DNA from: Micrasema longulum
Lineage: Eukaryota; Arthropoda; Insecta; Trichoptera; Brachycentridae
DNA length: 64,000 bases
Reading direction: 5' to 3'
NCBI GenBank assembly: GCA_022494885.1
Contig: JAGVSM010001691.1
Span: 1 to 64,000 of the forward strand
The notes under the pieces are model-generated. The model ran no database searches. It had not been told where the DNA came from and worked only from the letters and a program-made list of their open reading frames with translations. A program made the position numbers and the translations under genes. Below, in pieces: positions 1-11,499 of the stretch. How positions within the stretch are numbered: the first letter of the stretch is position 1; each line of letters opens with the position of its first letter.

Positions 1-165
1 GTTTGTTTTTATTTTTGCTATTATTTAATTATGTACGTGCTTCCCCTTTCCATTATGTTGTATCCCAACTCAACACAGGGCCCTTGGCCTCATAGAGTTT
101 GGGATACGTTATTATTATATTTATTTGTAATATGTATGTATTTGTATGAATAAATAAATAATGTT
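1..165 (+). repeat. retroelement-like 3' end
   Basis: CCTTTCCATTATGTTGTATC, CCAACTCAACACAGGGCCCT and ATGAATAAATAAATA end. The same sequence inverted is at 890-1010. Runs off the left edge. Probably a LINE 3' end because of the AATAAATAAATA terminus. Confidence 0.6.
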
Positions 166-889
166 TACAAGCAACATTCGTTTCAGACTATTTCCTTAAA
201 TTCCTTATAATTTCTACCCATTAATATATTTTTACTACATTTTTGGTAACACTACAAAAATATTAACTGACATTCAATACCTTTTTGAAAATCGCATTCC
301 TGAATAGAGTGCACCCCTGTTGATGAAGAGAGCAGAGTTTGACATTTGCAAAAAGAGTTTTATATTTGAAAATGAATTATTTTATGTTTTGGAATTCAAA
401 CAAAAACAAGTACTTAGGTACCTACTTAAATTCAATATTTGAACATGAATTATTTTTAGATTTGGAATTCAACCATAAACAGGTACCAAGGTTCCTATAT
501 ATCAATGAAAAGTTACACCATCTTTTTTCATGACAACGAAAAGTCGATTTTGTCTATTTTAGTTGGGAATAAAAGGTTCGAAATGCAGATGTCTTTTTTG
601 CATAGCATCGGGGAACCATCTTCAAGACAGTAACAGTAAAAATAATGTTCAAATACCTATTTATCAAAATTCCTTGTCACGCATATCCTCACAATTTATG
701 TAATCCAAAACACAAAAATAGTTGTTTATGTACATATCTAATTTTAACTAAATACAATAATTGATATCAAACTTTCGATTGCGTTCATTTAATATATATA
801 AACGAGTATGTACTCAAATATAGCAATAGCAAACCATTGCCGGGCTCAGCTCATAGGTAATGATAGTCTATCCAAGGAAAAAATATTTA

Positions 890-1010
890 ATTTATTATTT
901 TTTTATTTATTCATACAAATACATATTTAAAAAAAAACGTATCCCTAACTCAATGAGGCCAAGAGCCCTGTGTTGAGTTGGAATACAACATAATGGAAAG
1001 TAGAATCATG
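890..1010 (-). repeat. retroelement-like 3' end, inverse of 1-165
   Basis: TTATTTATTCATACAAATAC, AACTCAATGAGGCCAAGAGC, TGTTGAGTTGGAATACAACA and TAATGGAAAG. Together with 1-165 it forms an inverted pair 0.7 kb apart. Confidence 0.6.
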
Positions 1011-1200
1011 CATATTATTAAAGAATACTAAAAATAAAAATAATATTAACATGAATATAAATTTTAATAAACATCATGCCAACACAATTGTAAAATTAAT
1101 ATATGTTATTTGCATCATTACGTATTATTAAAATAATTAATATAACTTTAACTATACTATTCCTGTTACGTATTTATGTAATATTTTGTAATTCTAAAAT

Positions 1201-1463
1201 CATCGTCATTCCCTTTCCGCACCTAATGGTGCATAGGGCACTGCATTAGTACACCGACTGCAGCGTATCTTGATAATATATTTTTTGTTACATGAAGGTA
1301 AGATGATCAGTCTTACGCTTTAGTTACCAGTCCTGGGACTATGAAATATTCGAGAGGGAAAACACCCCTTTAAATAAATATTTCATATCAATCATGTCGG
1401 GAATCGAACCGAGACCTCTTGCGTGGTAGGCAAACGCGTTGACCATTACACCACAAGTCTGAC
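1201..1463 (-). mobile_element. SINE family 2, near-full copy
   Basis: Minus strand: a head with TTGTGGTGTAATGGTCAACG (box A-like), a central TTTGCCTACCACGCAAGAGG and GGTTCGATTCCCGAC (box B), then a body with CAGGACTGGTAACTAAAGCG and the end GTGCCCTATGCACCATTAGG. A tRNA-derived SINE distinct from family 1; the same body recurs in at least seven places. Confidence 0.86.
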
Positions 1464-2329
1464 TATTTCTATAATAGTTATTATTTAGTTAATAATTTAT
1501 TTATTATGAAGTATTTTTTATTGTCTTAATAACTCTCTTTCAGTATTGATATGAAACTACTTATAATTTCAATCACAAAAAATCTGTATCTTAGAACAGG
1601 CTGAGCCATGTAAGACAGAGATTAAACTAACTAAACCGTAGGACACTCGATATTGATGTCAAATGTTCTAGAAGTATATAGATTCCCTGGTAATAAACAT
1701 GTATATGCATATGCAATAAATAAATTGATTTGACCGTTCGCAAACTTGCAGAATTAAAATTCGACGTAATATGAGATAAACCTACATAATACCCCCCCAT
1801 TCTAAGATAAAACTTAGTTGGGTCTGGGTTATCGTGAGGTCATTGGGACATTGAAGTACGTTATATGTAGTTGCGTGGGTTTACTTTGCACTAGCAAGGA
1901 TGTGTTAGGTGAGCATATTTATTACGTATAGGGTCGCTGTTCTAAATATCCTACACACTATACACATATGCGTAATATTGCAATTTATGCATACAACACA
2001 TGAGAATTTCAGTATCAAAAGGTACTTAACCACCATTTTTTATTTTTTTGTAGATTTTGATCCTAGATCATCGCTATGATCTCGGAGATATGTATTGAAA
2101 ACTTTTTATATATTGAGATTATATTCAAATTTGAAGTTATTCACTATCAAAAACTCAGCATTAGTTTCAAAACATACTCAAATGCAAAATTGCTTGGTTT
2201 CAAAATGTAACTACATTCTAGCGCCTGAGCTTCAAAAGTATTTAAATCATGGTTTAGTTTCTTTTTTTTCCTTTTCTTTTATTCAGAAAACATGCAATAC
2301 AATTACATAGTTTTAGACTATACAAAATT

Positions 2330-2865
2330 AGACTTAATTCTAGCGGACCAGTGAGGTTTCCATTTTATAGACAATAAACAACTTAAACAAATACAAACTA
2401 ATACCACTTTCGGACAAAGGGATTTTGAGTATTATTCAATTAAAATCTATAACCTACTTCCACTATCTATTAAAACAATTAGTAACGAGAAAATGTTTTA
2501 AAAGTCTATATAAAAATTGGATAGTGAAGCTAGGTAGAAGTAAAATGGATTGTCTCATTCGCCCATACCAATACTGAATCAACTGCTCCACAACTGTATA
2601 GCTTATGTTAGGTTTTTGTTATTTTCATTGTGTGTTTTGTAATAGAAATAATATAGATGTACATAAATACCATGTTTTTAAAACTGTCTGAATATTTATC
2701 AATTATGTCTGTTTTTTAAGTTAGTCTTCTTTGTTTATTCTCAAATGTAATTTCAAAAAACTTAATTGTTAAGTGTCCTCGGCACGGGAAACCCCAGTGA
2801 GGTCACATTATTTTTATTATTAATTATAGTTTGTAAGCGAAAAATATGAATAAATAAATAAATAT
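2330..2865 (+). pseudogene. LINE 3' end
   Basis: Around 2405-2520 a frame reads TTFGQRDFEYYSIKIYNLLP followed by LSIKTISNEKMFKxSLYKN, the usual last block of LINE reverse transcriptase ORFs (short Leu-Pro motif, then Lys-rich K-x-L-K end). The 3' region contains a GTCCTCGGCACGGGAAACCC segment and ends in AATAAATAAATAAATA (about 2850-2865). Broken frame. Confidence 0.65.
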
Positions 2866-3589
2866 TACATGCTAAGATTATCAATCAACTAAGTTTCACA
2901 AAGTTCTTATATCCCTTATTAAATAACTATTAATTATATGTGTAAGTCTTATATAAATCATGCTTTCATTCCATCAGTATTTATATTTGGTTATAATAAT
3001 AAGCAATCAATTAAAATTTACGAAAAAAATGTTTTTGTTGTGACTTTGGCTTTTATAATACGACATATAACAGTGATGCACAGTGAACAGTGCTGATTTA
3101 GATTGTTATAGATTTATAATATTTCGACACAAAACCAAAACAATGAAAAAGTAATAGGGGAGAAATAATGTTTTGGTATAATGTGTAAATAAAAATGATC
3201 AAAACTGTATTTAATGATAAAACTTTAATTACGAAGATTTAGACACAAATCCCTTCGGTGATGCTTTAATCGTCGTAGTAAATTGAATTTATAAATGCTA
3301 TATCTACATATTTATTAGCTGTACCCAAATAAATTTTTTGATACACAAAGAAGCCTTAGGAAAACAGAGAGTAAAAAAATCAAGTTTTTTATTCCTGTGA
3401 ATTAAATGTCTGAGTCTTACGTATTTTCCTTAGTGAACATTCATAATTTATTGTATAAGTAGATGTGAAGTTTTGACGATTGTGAACATCAGGGTTTGAA
3501 TCAGTTGACACAATAATTAAAAACATGAAACACGAAAGATGTAAAGCTTTATTAAATTGTAAAGCCTATTTATGACAAGATGTATGAAT

Positions 3590-3905
3590 GTGGAAGACTG
3601 TAGGAATGTATGTAAAGGCGCGTCCATAGTGCAAGCCTAACGCGGTGGCGACAGCGGGCGCGTAATTTCGAACATACGAAAACGTATGAAAAACGCCACA
3701 CATGGCCATAGTACGAGACCTGTGGCGAGCGCGACAAATTAATGTTCGAGGCCTAAAAGCGAGCGATTTTACCATCAATTTCTAACCGCTCGTTACCGCC
3801 GGTTTCTCGGGCCTAGCTGGCGAGCAGCAAATAACCTACCTTGGTATGGCCGCGCGGTAAGGATAGACGCGTGTGGTGGTCTATCCTCTCTGTCTACCTA
3901 TAAGG
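3590..3905. other. GC-rich island of unknown nature
   Basis: About 300 bases with many CpG (GGCGCGTCCATAGTGCAAGC, ACGCGGTGGCGACAGCGGGC, GCCGCGCGGTAAGGATAGAC) in an AT-rich region. A 70-codon minus frame over it has no recognisable content. No second copy in the window. Could be a GC-rich DNA transposon end or a CpG island. Confidence 0.35.
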
Positions 3906-3974
3906 AAAATGGCGTGATGGTAGTAGTAGTACATAGTGTGATTTCTAGCACAATATGAAATAGTCCATAAATAA

Positions 3975-4620
3975 ATGCGTCTGTAGTGTCTAGAGTCGAT
4001 TATTGTAATGGTATCTACGCTGGTCTGACAATGAATAAAATGACTCGCCTTCAGTCTGTATTAAATATCGCAGCGAGACTTATTTTTGGAATCTGAGTTC
4101 AGTCATATCACTCCGCTACTTCGGTAAGTACACTGGCTACGTTTTCTAAAGGGGGTAGAATACAAACTCTGTTGGCTTATGTATAAGTCACCGCACAACT
4201 CTGGTCCGGAATATCTGAGGAAACTATGCATTCCAGATGAACTAGCCGACATACGTATTATGCTTAGTTCAGCTCCATCTATGGCGAGAGAAAAGTTTTT
4301 ATACCTCGACGCAACCAGCGTACTAAATTTGGTAAACGCGCATTTGCGGTCGCAGGCTCTATGGCATGGAACACTCTCCCAGCAGAAGTGCAAAACTGTG
4401 AGAATGAAGTGATGAATTTGGAAAAAATTTAAAACCCACTTGTTTCCCTAAATCATTTAAATAAATCTGTAGCATGTGGTAACAAAGTAAATTGTTTTGC
4501 TTAAATTACTTTAAATTAAAATTAAATTTATTTATTTAACAAATTATTTACAGAATTACTCTGTAAAGCGCCCTTGAGGTATTATATTACGAAAATGCGC
4601 TTTATAAGTTATTATTATTA
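3975..4620 (+). pseudogene. L2/CR1-type LINE 3' end
   Basis: Translated pieces include SRVDYCNGIYAGL and LQSVLNIAARLIFG near 3985-4095, then MYKSPHNSGPEYLRKLCIPD (4179-4240) and a C-terminal LPAEVxxCE-like block to 4430. These are the end of a LINE reverse transcriptase ORF in the L2/CR1 style. The tail GCGCCCTTGAGGTATT ... GCGCTTTATAAGTTATTATT is the same as in three other copies. Frameshifted and 5' truncated. Confidence 0.85.
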
Positions 4621-4659
4621 ATAACAGATATACTATAGAAGTGATTAATTATAAATTAT

Positions 4660-4800
4660 ACCAGGGGTGATAACCAAACGCTTTCGCGGCCGTAGAATAC
4701 ACTTTTATCTCGTACACTTTTATCTCATACAAAATACACGAGATAAAAGTGTTTTCTACGGCAGCGAGAGCGGTTCAGAATAGCACCGCAGGTAGAAGAA
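4660..4800 (-). repeat. repeat family 5, partial copy with internal palindrome
   Basis: On the + strand CCAAACGCTTTCGCGGCCGT, then TTTTATCTCGTACACTTTTA and ACGAGATAAAAGTGTTTTCT, and GAGAGCGGTTCAGAATAGCA. The ACACTTTTATCTCGT block is followed by its own inverted copy (ACGAGATAAAAGTGT), so this copy can fold back. Confidence 0.6.
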
Positions 4801-5371
4801 GCAAGATTATTAATATTGTGTTCCATGGGGACTCATTTTTATTATTTATCAACGAAACAAATCTTTGCAAGCATCGACAAACGAAACGGGATATTGTATT
4901 ACAATATATATGAGAAAGTGAACATAAAACCGGCTCGTACATTTTATTGGTTGGAGTTTATTTTGTAAAAAAAATCATTGTTCTCCAAAACGGTTTGCCT
5001 GTGATTAATGGTGATAGCCTACTGAGATAGTGACAAGTTGTATGTTGCATCCAGTATCCAGTTTCCTTAGCGGTAATATTCATACGCAATATTCTCTCGC
5101 TCTTCCTCTGAACTTAATTTGACAAGGAAACAAACTGCATTCTTGTTGCACCAACTGCATCACAACATATTTTAGTTTCCACTGTACCGTTAGCCATTCC
5201 TACTAATTGTTTTAATGGACAATGTACACCATTTTTGGGTTTCGTCTTATAATTACGATGTAATATGTATTTATATAACCCACTTAAAATGTTCGCTGCA
5301 TAAGGTAAATGACTGGTGTATCTGAAAAAACATTTTATTACATTATTTACGAAAATCAAATTATTTACACA

Positions 5372-5772
5372 TCGAACGAGGAAGTTTTGTGGTATTCATT
5401 TTTTTTTAATTTGCAAAAGAACTATTAAACTAAGCCAAAATTTAAAAAAGTTATCAGCGTTATGATTTTTTAAAGTTTTGGGATTTTGAAATTATCCGCC
5501 TGAGACGTCTCAAGTTCTCTACAGTGAGTTGTTCTGATTGGTAGGTTGGCTTCCTGGTAACCGGAAATGTACCACAAATCACAACACTATAATTAGTTGA
5601 TTTCGGAGAACTAGTGACGTCGTTTAAAATTCGTTCATTTTTATCAAAATCGTTTTTATATTTTTTTCCATACATTTTTGAGAAACTTAGCGGTATAATT
5701 AAATGCTCTAATTTTACCGCGTGTAAGAAATCATATTCCATATCTAATTTCTTGTTGCACTAAACTTCCCCG
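5372..5772 (+). mobile_element. MITE family B copy
   Basis: ACGAGGAAGTTTTGTGGTAT at the left and AACTTCCCCG at the right; inner blocks TGGTAGGTTGGCTTCCTGGT, AACCGGAAATGTACCACAA, CTAGTGACGTCG and AGCGGTATAATTAAATGCTC. Its ends are inverted (GAGGAAGTT / AACTTCCtC). About 400 bp, non-coding. Confidence 0.7.
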
Positions 5773-5814
5773 ATTAGTGATGATGGTTTTTTGTTTTTTA
5801 TTTTATTTGATTTA

Positions 5815-6018
5815 TTGGGGATATCAACAGTAATACATGTAAAAAAATAAATAAATAAAATATACGGAGAATAAAACGAATGACAGATTACCACAGAAAT
5901 ACATGAAATACTCGTACAATTCATGTTAGTGTGTTTTTGTGAATGAATGTGTGTGAGAGAGTTGGTGTTATAATTTAATGGGGGTGGACAAATATTATTG
6001 CACAAGTGTCAAAAATAT
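5815..6018 (-). repeat. repeat shared with 11.5 kb
   Basis: On the minus strand: GTGCAATAATATTTGTCCAC, CCATTAAATTATAACACCAA, ACACACATTCATTCACAAAA and ending CATGTATTACTGTTGATATC CCCAATAAATC. The copy at 11500-11712 has the same order of blocks. Looks like the 3' untranslated end of a retroelement. Confidence 0.65.
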
Positions 6019-6464
6019 GAAGAATGAATTATAAAATAAGATTTTATTATAGAAACGACTAAGTATAAGAGAAAAATGTGTGTTTTAAAACGCGCATTTT
6101 AAATGTTAATTTGTTACAATCAAACGGATCAATAAGGGGAAAGTTCAAATTATACTCACGGGCTAAGTGGAAAGTTCTGGGCATAGTTCGTACGAACTGC
6201 TGGCACATGAATATTAATTTATTATTTAAGAAGGGTAATGGAAATTTAGAAATTTACAGAATGTATGAATAATATTCTCCATCCTCGTTGAAATATAAAT
6301 GAATATTTTTTATTTTCTTCGTTTATAGATATAATTTTACTCCAGTAAAATTTCTGGATGGTGTAGAATCAATTTCACCATGTAATTATTTTCGTTTAAA
6401 TTAAATCATTATTTAATTTTCGCGTCATTTAATTAAGAGCATCAGAACTACTAGGTTTAAATCA

Positions 6465-6832
6465 ATAAGAAAGTTCAGTGCTACGGGAAAATGGATACAA
6501 AAAATGTTTTCTTTCGCGCGGTATATTTAAAGCATATTTACGGCGAAGTTTCTCTGAAATGTATAAAAAAATTAATAAAAATGATTTTGGTTAAAATGTA
6601 CTTCTTTAAATGACGTCACAAGTTCTTCTATATCAACCAATGATGTTGTACTGTTGTGATAAATTTCCGGTTTCTAAATCAGGATAACTCTCCGAAGACA
6701 ACTAGTGACGTCACGCGCGGAGTAATAAAAAAACGCATCGATGATAACACGATGCACGAAAATATATTTTTATTAAATTGGCACGGTTTGGTAATCTATT
6801 AAATAATAATTTAATAAAAAAATAACTTCCTC
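6465..6832 (-). mobile_element. MITE family B copy
   Basis: GAAAGTTCAGTGCTACGGGA to AATAACTTCCTCATT. Inner blocks AAATGACGTCACAAGTTCTT, ATTTCCGGTTTCTAAATCAG and ACTAGTGACGTCACGCGCGG match the reverse of the other copies. Two CRE-like TGACGTCA sites are kept. Confidence 0.72.
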
Positions 6833-7282
6833 ATTGTGTAGTTTGTTTAATATAATAGATAATTTACTTGTAATGTAAAGAGTAGGCATTTTTACATGAT
6901 TAAATAATTGGAAATAAATCCACCAGTGATTTAGGTCAAGCCAAGCCCTAAGTTATTTTTAAACGGCGAGAAAGTAAAATATAATACACATGTTTAGTCA
7001 ATTGTATTCTCCGATGTATTCATACACCTAACGGACATTGTAATTCAATAATCATTTGAGCACAAGAACAGTTTTTAATCACGTTAAAATTGATTCAGTT
7101 AAAAACACGATCGCCAATAAAAATTGTGATTATTTTAATTTGATAAGTACAACAATAAAAAAACTGACAAAGTAAAACAATCGATTAATATTCTCGAATC
7201 GACTACAGAAGCATGTACTGAAAAGTTTACTAAAGATCAATTTGATAAGATTTATCGGTAAACTAAAAAATGAAATAAACAA

Positions 7283-7790
7283 ACAGGCGTTGCCTAGTAT
7301 GTGAAATAATTCGATTAGATGAATTTCTTCACAACACTGTTTAACGTTACTAAAGTAAACAGATTGAAGAATTGAAGGATGTTCAAACATAGGCAAAATG
7401 GTGAATGTTAAACAGTATGTAAAGTGGCCTTTAAAATCAGCCAACGACAGTTCATTTCATTTTTTTTTCATTTCGTTTTTTGCACCACAACAGGCCAGGA
7501 GGCCCAATTACAGTGGTGAATTATATTACAGAACAACCAGGCTTGAGAAAAATCACATTCAAATTTTTATGTTCTCACCGGGAATCGAACCCGGAACCTT
7601 CCGTGCGTTAGTCAAGCGTCTTGACCACTACACCACGGAGGCCGCCAAGCCCTGTAATTACCTAGACTTCCATATTTCCTTCTCTAAAATGTTCTCCATC
7701 TCTGTTGTTGTATTTTGTTAATCTTTATGACTCTCTAGGGGTTGAAATCCAGTCTTTTGTCTACAAACATTTGTATAAACTCAAAATGTT
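7283..7790 (+). mobile_element. MITE family A copy split by a SINE
   Basis: Starts at ACAGGCGTTGCCTAGTATGT, runs through TTGAAGAATTGAAGGATGTT and the AAGTGGCCTTTAAAATCAGC block, is broken by the SINE at 7462-7646, then resumes with AAGCCCTGTAATTACCTAGA and ends in the TIR-like ACAAACATTTGTATAAACTC. Confidence 0.75.
7462..7646 (-). mobile_element. SINE family 1 copy inside a MITE
   Basis: On the minus strand it begins GGCCTCCGTGGTGTAGTGGT and runs to the CCTGGCCTGTTGTGGTGCAA tail. MITE family A sequence is present on both sides (to 7460 and from 7648), so the SINE inserted into that MITE near the CAGGTCATAAGCC block, leaving it split. Confidence 0.86.
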
Positions 7791-7844
7791 GTAAAAAATA
7801 AACAATTTTCACACATTTACTGATTAATGATTTTACATATTAAT

Positions 7845-7957
7845 GATATTTAAAGTTTTAACTTTGTGGTCAAACGTTTTACTAATAGTTGTATTTGTAA
7901 ATATTTGTATATATAATCACTTACCGACTTTTCTATATCTACCATTGAAATGTATGG
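7845..7957 (-). repeat. repeat shared with 38.3 kb
   Basis: TTTAACTTTGTGGTCAAACG and TCACTTACCGACTTTTCTAT match the 38285-38400 region; the ribozyme-like core that follows there is missing here, where the sequence diverges at CCATTGAAATG. Confidence 0.55.
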
Positions 7958-8045
7958 CACTTTAGTTTTATATTTTTGTATTTTTAACCAAAATCATTGG
8001 TTTTAAAGGTAAGTATTATACACTGCAATATTTTAATGTTCCTGC

Positions 8046-8150
8046 ACTGGCACGTGAAGCGTAAGACTGATCACCCTACCTTCCATGTAACAAAAATGAT
8101 CTAGATACAATGCAGTGTCCTATGCACCATTTGATGCGGCTGGAAAAATG
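8046..8150 (+). mobile_element. SINE family 2, 3' part
   Basis: It starts in the body (GAAGCGTAAGACTGATCACC) and ends with GTGTCCTATGCACCATTTGA and an AAAATGATG end. The tRNA-like head is missing. Confidence 0.72.
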
Positions 8151-8947
8151 ATGTTTTCATAAAGGCAATACTCTCACCAAGTAATTAATCACAAAAAACT
8201 CATACATTTAAATTTATTTATTGAAAAAATTGTTTACAGAATAAGTCAAAATTAAAAAAAAAATGCGCATAAATAATTAATAGTAACGTTTCTACTTATC
8301 AAATAGAGTAAGAACTTGAGTTTAGAGAGAGACTTTGCGCATTTGAAAAAGGACTAAAATGTTGTATTTCTTAAATATCCTCAAAACGACTCTTACTTTA
8401 TTTATTTATTACCAAAGACAATTAATTAAGATATTTTTTTTTGATTTAAAATGTATTTTTTAGCTGTTTATTTTTTGTGAAGTGTTATTTCATTATTTTG
8501 ACATTTAACTGTCTGTATTGAATGGTAATATTTTTTATTTTAAAGCTACGATTGAACGACTTAGATTTACATAAAAAAAACAGTAAGTATGCCATTAAAA
8601 CTTTAGCTCCACAATGTACGAGTAGGTGTTGTAAGTCATGATATTATTTTTTGTCCCAAACAAAAAAGCATACCAGTCCGATAAATTTGTATTCACTGGC
8701 TCTCATTACTAAACAAATAAATATTTTTATACGGTTTGCTATCACGTAAGTAAGCCGTTAATGTTAATTTATGGTTTTGGTTGTTTGTTGAACAGCTAGA
8801 AAAAAATATCATAATTTGAAAGTTTGAAAGTCATTTGTCTAGTAATCATATTATTCGCACTGTGTATAATATCCATGCTTTATTTTGGTTATGACCAGGC
8901 CCGGTGTTTGATCAGTTATATTTAGTTATATAATTGAAACAAAGTAT

Positions 8948-9372
8948 TTTCACAAGTCGGGAATGACAGAGAAAAAAAAATAAATTATAATATTAAGAGC
9001 GGATTTTTGCGATTATAATCATATACCTCTCAACGTGTTCAAAACAAGTTTTCATTCATGATTTTTGGGATTAAAAATGAGCACATATGAAACGGCTCGA
9101 AGTTGGCATCACGTCATGTTGACGTCACGCGTTATGCTCGCCGACTGCGCTACAAATAAATATTGCGTACGAGTTTGGCGCCAAAACGTAATACGTGTCG
9201 TTTGTCCCACAGGGCGCGTAACAACTCGTTCTCGGGTAATTCTAATTATGCATATTTTAAACCTTTGTAGAAAATTTATCCGACGTCGCACGAAAAAAAT
9301 ATTAACGTATAATCGTAAAAACCCGCTCTAAATGATTTATTATATTTTTTACGCTATTCCCGACTTGTGAAA
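8948..9372. mobile_element. MITE with ~70-bp terminal inverted repeats
   Basis: TTTCACAAGTCGGGAAT at the left is answered by ATTCCCGACTTGTGAAA at the right; homology continues inward through AGAGCGGATTTTTGCGATTATA (8997) and TATAATCGTAAAAACCCGCTCT (9308). The core has GC-rich sequence with GACGTCACGCG. The 88-codon + frame and its antisense mate are accidents of this core. One copy seen. Confidence 0.8.
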
Positions 9373-9416
9373 TTTAAAAATATTTTTTTTCGTATTCCTC
9401 AAAATTTTAACTATTA

Positions 9417-9870
9417 CTAATAGTTTTTAGTATTTTTGATTCCTCTTCGTGCTGCTGGGGATATTCTAATTAATCTTCTGAACACATCCTGTGGTTTTGT
9501 CCCTTTCTCTCCCTCAATAAACACCAAATATAGCTTCTCGCCACTATCCGTGGCCCTGTTATAGGTCCTGGTCGATACAGAGATCTGGTGGCTTCCAAAA
9601 AGAATTTCCAGGCTATTAAAAAAAAATGTAATCATTTCGGCGAATTGATCATATCCAATCAATTTAATCCCAGCCAGTGAAGAATTCACTTCCCGCTTTA
9701 CCACAATCCAATGATGACCATATATTATTATTTACTTTTGAAGTACCCCTTTTTAGCACAAAGGTGACAAGGTTTCCAGGTTACAGAGAGCTCCCTCGGG
9801 TAGCTTTTCTCGTTCAGCAACAAGCAATTTTTCCATGTATCTGGTCACCCTCAAGGAGACTTATGTTCTG
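9417..9870 (-). pseudogene. decayed coding remnant, family not recognised
   Basis: Minus-strand frame open for about 95 codons (9704 down to 9417), with protein-like content such as KLIGYDQFAEMITFFFNSLE, SGEKLYLVFIEGEKG and DVFRRLIRISPAARRG. In the same frame further upstream (9870-9710) there is more protein-like sequence (VTRYMEKLLVAEREKLPEGA) interrupted by two stops. It looks like a broken transposon or captured gene, between a TIR element (8948-9372) and a SINE (9945-10198). I do not recognise the family; a chance open frame is less likely given the composition but not excluded. Confidence 0.4.
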
Positions 9871-9944
9871 AGATGCGGTGTGCGGTATGTGGTGGGCAAG
9901 CTGTTACTAATGATCAAATAACCGAGTCCTTAGGCCGCATCATT

Positions 9945-10198
9945 TGATTATTCCCCTTTCCGTACCCCGTGGTGCACAGGGAATTGCATTGGCAAACCGA
10001 ATGCAGCGTGTTTTATTCGTCTGTTACGCGAAGGTAAGGTGATTTGTCATACGCTTCAGGTTCCAGTCCATGAACAATTAAATATTGCATTTTAAACATT
10101 AACCCCTGAAATCAATATTTCACCTTCATCCTGCCAGAAAACGAAGCCAGGACCTCAAGAATGGTAGGCAAACTTGCCAACCACTACACATAGGCTTT
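9945..10198 (-). mobile_element. SINE family 2 copy
   Basis: Contains CCGTGGTGCACAGGGAATTG, CGAAGGTAAGGTGATTTGTC and AGGACCTCAAGAATGGTAGG, all matching the complement of SINE family 2. Diverged; box B is altered to AAACGAAGCCAGGACC on the + strand, so it is unlikely to be transcribed. Confidence 0.75.
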
Positions 10199-10458
10199 GA
10201 TCTTTAATTATTATAGTTAAAAATTAAAGCTAATAGTCAAAGCTTAAAAAAAAAAGATATTTTTTATTTGAAAAAAATTATGTTTTGAAAATTGTTAAGT
10301 AGGTGATATTAATTTAGATTTTAACTATTAATATTAATCACATTTTTACAAAAATAAATAATTTTATGTTTTTCTTGTATATTCGCATTATTTTTACTTT
10401 CGTGAACATTTTTTTATTTATTGTCCTTTCTGTTTTTGTTGTTTATTTGCTTATTAAA

Positions 10459-10815
10459 ACGAGGAAGTTCAGTGGTTTTTATTTTTTGTCAATAGATTTT
10501 CAAAGTGAGCCAAACTTTATTTTTATTTTTTATTTATAGTATTTTTCTGCGCAACGATTTTCATAAGTTTTGCAACTTTAAAATTACACCGCACGTGACC
10601 TGACAAGTCCTCATCGGAGAGTTCTGCTGATTGGTGAGTTGGCTTCCTGGAAACCGGAAATCTATCACAATATTTTTGTGACGCAATTCAAAGTACTCAA
10701 TTCCATTTTTTTTTCATACATTTTTGAGAAATTTCGCCGTACAATTAAATGCTCTAATTTTTACCGTGGATAAAGAAAAAAAAATTGTATCCGATTTCCC
10801 GTACTACTGAACTTC
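10459..10815 (+). mobile_element. MITE family B copy
   Basis: Starts AACGAGGAAGTTCAGTGGTT and ends CGTACTACTGAACTTCCTTATT, clear inverted ends. Inner TGATTGGTGAGTTGGCTTCC and AACCGGAAATCTATCACAAT match the 5.4 kb copy. Confidence 0.75.
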
Positions 10816-11499
10816 CTTATTTGTAAACGAACATAACTTGTTTTCGGCCGATGTTCTCATGTTTTGGTGAAAGGCCCTAAATAAAAGAGGAAAAAAACAA
10901 CCGGGACCCTAAGTACTAAAATCTTTTGTAAAATACTCGTACCATCAAAATAATTGGTTTATATAAAATCTGGCCCATCAATAAATGAGCAAATAAAATA
11001 TTTTTGAATTTCGATTACGATGTGACCTTAATACATACAGAATGGTGGACATTGTAATACTTTTCAAATAATGAAAGATGAAAGTAAATTATGTTGAATC
11101 ATTTTATTTTCTTTTCGCGGTCAATTCCCAAGTAATCACCATGTGGTAAGCCAAGTACCGCAGAAGTATGCAACTGAACGCGTAGAGCACAATAAGCCCT
11201 TTCACGGAAGATTTTATGCGGCTAGACTAGACGCACAGTCTGATGACCGTACCGCTACCATGCGAGCAACACAATACAAACTTGCGTACCAAATTATTGC
11301 TGTTTCCATTAAAAGTAAAATTAGAACACTCGTGTAATATCAGTGTATATCATAAAAAGCCATAAAAAATCACATATTATGCACGATAATATCAGCAATT
11401 TTAAAGTTTGAGGGCTCTGAAAAATCTGAATTTTTGTTTACAAACATAATTCTAGTGTCAGTAGTTCTAAATATTTTAAATATATTTATATTTTCGACA

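Noticed and set aside
7130..7444. 104-codon minus-strand frame
   Set aside because: Most of it overlaps MITE family A; the text is Phe/Leu/Ile-rich as expected by chance in AT-rich DNA.
9065..9331. 88-codon basic protein (+) and its antisense mate
   Set aside because: Lies wholly inside the core of the TIR element 8948-9372; open on both strands because the core is GC-richer.
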